A DNA stretch of 64,000 nucleotides. Source: Tamarix chinensis. Lineage: Eukaryota > Streptophyta > Magnoliopsida > Caryophyllales > Tamaricaceae. The stretch spans positions 64,097,245 to 64,161,244 of the forward strand of contig CM060175.1 in the NCBI GenBank assembly GCA_030549775.1. Reading direction: 5' to 3'. The notes under the pieces are model-generated. The model was given only the letters and a program-made list of their open reading frames with translations. It did not search any database and was not told the origin of the DNA. Each line of letters starts with the position of its first letter. Positions within the stretch are counted from its first letter, which is position 1. A program made the translations under genes and the position numbers. Below are positions 59,530 to 64,000 of this stretch, piece by piece.

Positions 59530-59724
59530 GTAATAATAGTAATATACTAAGGCTAGCACTAATAATAATAATAATAAAAATAAAATTAATAATGATATTA
59601 ATGGTGATAAAAATAAGGGTAATCATAATATATATTAAAATAGGGTTCGAATTCTTTAAATAATAATGGAGTAAATATCCCGAGTCTACATTTAGTAATA
59701 ATAATGGTAAAAATAATAGTCATG

Positions 59725-59790
<66 letters not shown>

Positions 59791-59923
59791 CAACTATAGT
59801 AGCAATAATAATTATAAAAGTGTTAAGAATAATGCTAATAATAGTAATAGTCGAATAGTAGATAATAATAATAGGGTTTGAATATTTATAATAGCAATAC
59901 AAGTGATAATATGCCAAAGTTGG

Positions 59924-59987
<64 letters not shown>

Positions 59988-60047
59988 CAAAATAATAATA
60001 AAAATAGGGTTTTGACCCTACAAAAGAATTAATATTCCGAGGTTGTA

Positions 60048-60103
<56 letters not shown>

Positions 60104-60135
60104 TAATAATAATAATAGTAATAATAATAATAACA
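59530..60135. repeat. (TAA)n microsatellites, three long blocks
   Basis: Long TAA runs occur at about 59727-59785, 59929-59990 and 60046-60135, with impure TAA-rich sequence between them. They create artefactual Ile- and Tyr-only frames. Confidence 0.9.
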
Positions 60136-60175
60136 TAAATACAAATAAAAGGATAATGTTTGCATAATTAGGGTT

Positions 60176-61370
60176 TCAGGATTGAAGGGGGGTTAGGGTA
60201 CCACCTAGGGTTGGTGGTGATCGGTGGCACCGACGGCGGTAAACGGCGGTGGCGGGGAAATAGGGAAAAAGGGTGGAAAGTGGGGTGTTTAAGGTAGGAG
60301 AGAGGGAATGAGAGAGGGATTTGAGGTGGTGGAGGATGCCTAGGTTGAGAGGGCTAAAGTGGTGGGGGTGGCGCAGCCAAAGGCGGCGACACAAGTAGTG
60401 GCGGTGTGGTGGAGAGGGAGGAAGGGAGGAGGAGAGGGAGGTAGGGAAAAAGGAAGGTAGGGGAGGCTCTGCTGGTGATTTTAGAGGGTGGAGGGAGTGG
60501 TGGTGGACGATGTCGCAAAGGGCAGCAGTGGCTGGATTAAGGTTGGTCGAATGCCCAACTTTACACAGCCAAGACAACTTGTGCAGGGAGGATTGAGGGT
60601 GTTGAGGGGTGTAGCTCAGTGGAGGGTGGTGCAGGGAGTAATTTAGATGGTGGTTTGGGCAGCGGTGCTGGATGATGGCACCGTAGCAGGCGACATCGAC
60701 AAGAGGGTGCAAAATTCTAGGTTGAGAAAAAAAAAAGTTGAATGGGGAGGGGGTGGTTGAAGGGTATTTATAGGCGAAGGATGAGGGGGAATAACAGAGG
60801 GGGAAGAGGCAAGGTCGGTGGCATACGTGCAAGTCGTCAGACGGCGGCACACAACCGGTGTAGGCCTGCAAATTTGTAGGGTCTGCTACGCTCAGGAAGG
60901 AAAAAAGGAAGGGAGGAGAAATGCACACATGAGGAGAGAGACAGGGCGTGATTGAGTGGAGGAAAGAGAGGGAGTGACAGGGAAGAGGATAAGGGTGGAA
61001 GACCGGTGTGCTGTGGCGTAGAGGCCACATGTCTACGCCGGGAAATGGAGGGGTTGGCATCGGGGAGAGAAAGGGTCGAGGAGAAGGAGAAAGGAAGATG
61101 ATAGGGGCAGTTGGTCGGTTTAGGGAGAAAAGAAAGAAAAAGAAAGAAAGCCGGACCGACAGGTCGGTTGGCGAGGGAGAAAAGAAGGGAGCGGCGAGCT
61201 TGGGCCACGTGGGAGGAAGATGGAGGTTTGGGCCACAGGGTGGGCTGGCCCAGATTGGGGAAAGAAAAAAGAAGAAAGGAAAAGAGAAAGAAAAGGAAGC
61301 AAATAAAAGAAAAGAAAGAGAGGGGAAAAAAAGGAAAAAAGAAAAAAAGAAAAAAAAGATGGGTTGGGAT
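60176..61370 (-). promoter_or_regulatory. LTR promoter and C-rich leader
   Basis: On the minus strand CCTATAAATACCC carries a textbook TATA box (TATAAATA, 60772-60765), followed by a C/T-rich leader. A stop-free frame of 294 codons (61060-60176) runs straight through the TATA box and is rich in Pro, Ser, His and Leu. It is therefore more likely a by-product of base composition than a gene. Confidence 0.5.
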
Positions 61371-61670
61371 ATTTAAAATATTTTAGTATTTTTGGATATT
61401 TAAAAACTATGTTATTTTAATAAAATAATAATTAAATTTCCTTTTTAGGTTAATTTAGGATTTTTGAGAGATTTTTCCTAAATTCCATTTTAATTAGCAA
61501 AACACCCTAAATTTTTTTTCAATTAAATTATTTATTAATTTCCTCTTGATTTTGCCTTAATTTATTCCTCTTATTTTAATAAAATAATTTATTTAATTAA
61601 TTTTCTTAAAAAATCCTTAATTTTCTAAAATTTTCTAAAATTTTCTAAATTAGGGTTTTGGGGTATTTCA

Positions 61671-62116
61671 TATATAATTATCATTTATATATAAACCATA
61701 TTTGTAGCTATAAGAAAAATAGAATAGATCACACTTCAAGTAATGTATAAATCATTCAATTTTTTTAAGTATCTCTATAACTACTTTAAGTATGTAAATG
61801 GAAAAAAAAGGAAAGGTAAATATAAATACTTTTAGATATATAATGAACATAAAAAGCTCATTATAGTAAAAATATTCATGATGATATATATATATACTTA
61901 AAACATAATTATTAACTAAAATTACACCAAATAATACTCACTTGATGGTGGTATTACTAGTAACTAATACACACACGATTTACGGTTTATAAACTATAAT
62001 TTAAATTTTCAAACCTTAACCAAATCTTTTTATTGTTTTTAAAACTAAACCAAATCATAAAATTATAGATTGATTCGATTTAGTTTGTAATTTGAACTAT
62101 ATTGTGCTCACCTTTA
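61671..62116. mobile_element. right half of a possible hAT-type MITE
   Basis: Contains AACTAAACCAAATC and ends GTGCTCACCTTTA, the mirror of a TAAAGGTGAGCAC terminus. It pairs with 56430-56752. Confidence 0.3.
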
Positions 62117-62716
62117 ACCGTGAAACGTTGCTTGATGAAGTACAAATCTTGTTATATTGCTGAAGATGCCACAAATAGGGATAGTAATATGTTTGATAAG
62201 TTAATTTTGAATGATGACTTGTTTGACAAAATTGCTAATTAAAAATAATTATATTAAATAATTATTTATTGTAAGGAGCTCCAAGGAGAAATCCTTGATA
62301 AAATTAAAATGGAAGTTTTCTTAAAAACCAAAGATGAAAATTCTCACAATTTACCTCTTGCTTGAAGTTATTTATAAAAAATAATTATTTAGAATAATTA
62401 CTTAATTCTTGAAAATTTTTGGGTTAAAAAGTTTTCAAAATAAGTATATACTTGGTATAACAAAAAGTTGCTTATAAATTGAATTTTAGCCTCTCTTTTT
62501 TTTTTGGAAAAAGCTTGGTTTGACAATTATTTTTTTACTAGTTTTTAAATTGGTTTTTGAAAAACTATTTCAATATGATTATAACTTATGAATTTTCGGC
62601 TAGTTTTTAAGTTAGTTTTGCTAAACATATTTTAAATAATAATCTTAGATAATCAAATAGTTTCAATAAACCTCTTAACTGATTATATTAACGAATGACA
62701 CATTCAGATACGAACA
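62117..62716. other. AT-rich intergenic sequence
   Basis: No gene or repeat recognised. Confidence 0.4.
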
Positions 62717-63221
62717 AGAACTAGGTTGAGGAGGTTGCTGTTGTGAGAGACATAGGCATTGGTGTGTATGATCAGTGTGTGTACTGTCAGCAATAACCCG
62801 AAACATGGGATCACTTGTTCATCCACTGCCCTTTCACAGTTGTAATCTGGAGGCAAATAAGAAGAATTGCTGGAAGAAGAGATAACATCCAAGATTGACA
62901 GCAAGAGATTTAGACTTTGTTGATTAGGTCAAGGTAAAATAGTCATAAAAAGTAAGTTTTGGGAGTCCTTTTTGTATCCTATATTGCCAATGTTTGGTAT
63001 GAGAGGAATTTGAAATTTTTTAAGAATCGAAGTAGGGATGTTGTTCGTCTTGTTCGGGCTGTTGTCATAGTTGTAGTTAGGACAATTAGTACACCCATAT
63101 TTTAAGGCTCAATTTTAAAGGTAGACTAATTTGTAAGATTGTATAGTTTGATAATGTGTATGGTTGTAACTCTTTATTTTCAAAAGTAATAAACTTCTTA
63201 TTTATCAAAAAAAAAAAAAAA
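62717..63221 (+). mobile_element. 5'-truncated LINE 3' end with poly(A) tail
   Basis: A degenerate zinc-binding domain of LINE reverse transcriptases is visible. It has C-x2-C at 62776-62787, then ETWDHLFIHCPFTVVIW, and further on ANVWYERNLKFF and SRDVVRLVRAVV. One stop (62794-62796) interrupts it. A polyadenylation signal AATAAA (63188-63193) precedes 15 adenines (63207-63221). The bases after the tail (AGAGCTAGGTGGAGG, 63221-63235) resemble AGAACTAGGTTGAGG at 62717-62731, a likely old target duplication. Confidence 0.7.
63188..63221 (+). terminator. LINE polyadenylation signal and poly(A) tail
   Basis: AATAAA at 63188 and an A15 tract 13 bases downstream, inside genomic DNA, as left by reverse transcription of a polyadenylated RNA. 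Confidence 0.8.
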
Positions 63222-63235
63222 GAGCTAGGTGGAGG

Positions 63236-64000
63236 CCGATATCAAATGACGGAGAAATATGCAACAACAAAACAAATCTCGGATAGCCACCCATGACACT
63301 GTCGGACAATACGAGCAGGTCGGGTCGGCGAAGGCGGGGAAGCTCTCGAATTCCATCTGATAGCTTCGATTGGGACCAAATTTATGACGTGATCCAATGG
63401 AAATCTGTAAAATCTAAAAATGTAAAAGTCGTATACCTTTTTCTTTATGTTTTCGATGCAACTTGAATAATCTGCATCTAATTCGGATGACAAAGTCATG
63501 ATTAGACACTGTAGAACGTACCAATATATCCGAAATACTACTGGCAACAGATTCAGGAGCAACGACCGAAACCAGAAAGGAAAAGGGAATAATGCCTCCT
63601 CTTCATCAGTGCATTTAATCCCTATTCACAACAGTAGAGAAGACAGACACGAAGTACTCCATTAAAGGAAACAAAGGAAAGAAGAGGTTAATTGTTTCTT
63701 CATTTATTTTCCTTCATTTACCTTTCCTGCTGTTGAGCCACTATCCCAAATCTCTCTCATGGCTTCAGGAGCCCACTTACTCACCATTCCCGTTCGGCAT
63801 TTTGTCCCAATTTTGGGGTGAATGGCTGAATGCCAGAACATTGAATAACCAGGAAAACGTCCTCCTTAAAGTACCAGGCCGACATCGAATCACGCCAACA
63901 GTTTCATCACCTTAGAGCTTACTGTTAATCAAATGATTTCAACAAGTTTTTAACTTTATTTAATCTCAAAAAAGTTACATGGGCTAATTTTATTAGCGTA
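63236..64000. other. unassigned, less AT-rich sequence
   Basis: From 63290 to 63400 the base composition is closer to coding. On the minus strand an ATG near 63355 opens MEFESFPAFADPTCSYCPTV, which could be an exon start or chance. On the plus strand 63733-63915 is an open frame of 60 codons without recognisable features. I cannot name a gene. Confidence 0.25.

Larger units (their letters stand above)
56753..61670 (-). mobile_element. giant solo LTR (4.9 kb), minus strand
   Basis: On the minus strand it begins TGAAATACCCCAAAACCC at 61670 and ends TGGGTGTGTTAACA at 56753. The layout matches the other giant LTRs: AT-rich start, TATA box, C-rich leader, AT-rich middle, hairpin subrepeats (57420-57760), conserved tail with AAATGAAATTTTCAATAG. 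Both flanks show TATAT-like sequence (56749-56753 and 61671-61675), but the exact duplication is ambiguous by one base. It is the longest copy because of TAA microsatellites. No retrotransposon genes are inside. Confidence 0.7.

Noticed and set aside
59720..60165. Frames made almost only of Ile or Tyr
   Set aside because: Products of TAA microsatellites.
60176..61060. 294-codon minus-strand open frame as a protein gene
   Set aside because: It is C-rich low-complexity sequence, a TATA box lies inside it, and similar LTR blocks do not share its protein sequence.

Overview
This is a nuclear genome segment from a flowering plant, most likely a eudicot. It is AT-rich, has GT-AG introns, and carries plant-type repeats: Ty3/gypsy and Ty1/copia retrotransposons, solo LTRs, a PIF/Harbinger DNA transposon, a Mutator-type MITE and a LINE 3' end. 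No bacterial or organellar gene was seen. Only one host gene could be reconstructed; almost everything else is transposon sequence of different ages, heavily nested and decayed.

Layout. 1-1379: 3' part of a large LTR inserted in a decayed minus-strand copia element (about 1380-2676 internal, 2677 onward LTR). 3126-6957: minus-strand solo LTR of about 3.8 kb with a perfect 5-bp target duplication. 8850-18440: a decayed Ty3/gypsy element (LTR, tRNA-Met primer site, gag, protease, RT, RNase H, integrase, partial 3' LTR). Its RT gene is split by another giant solo LTR (12946-16457). 20.1-31.5 kb: a pile of large LTRs in the same orientation, including one of 3.7 kb (23532-27248) nested in another with target duplication GGTAA. 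31.5-38.1 kb: abundant AT-rich repeats, a degenerate two-gene PIF/Harbinger element (transposase near 33.2-34.2 kb, Myb/SANT-like ORF near 34.8-35.7 kb) and a 357-bp Mutator-type MITE with a 9-bp target duplication.

38.1-53.5 kb: the host gene, plus strand. Ten coding exons with consistent splice phases give a 362-residue multi-pass membrane protein. It resembles, from memory, the N-terminal membrane half of the plant zinc transporter MTP12 / animal ZnT5. The cation-diffusion-facilitator half is absent, and there is one in-frame TAG in the fifth exon, so the gene is either truncated/specialised or decaying. Intron 3 holds a cluster of short LTR-like repeats; intron 8 holds a 4.3-kb chromodomain-bearing gypsy element with both LTRs.

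53.5-64 kb: AT-rich relics, then a minus-strand giant solo LTR (56753-61670) rich in TAA microsatellites, then the 3' end of a LINE with poly(A) tail (to 63221), and finally unassigned sequence.

The main theme is a group of related giant LTRs (3.5-4.9 kb). They share ends resembling TGTAAYACCC and GGGTGTTACA, a TATA-like site 0.4-0.9 kb from the 5' end followed by a C/T-rich leader, and internal hairpin-forming subrepeats. At least eight such LTR ends occur here, and no matching internal coding region was recognised next to any of them.
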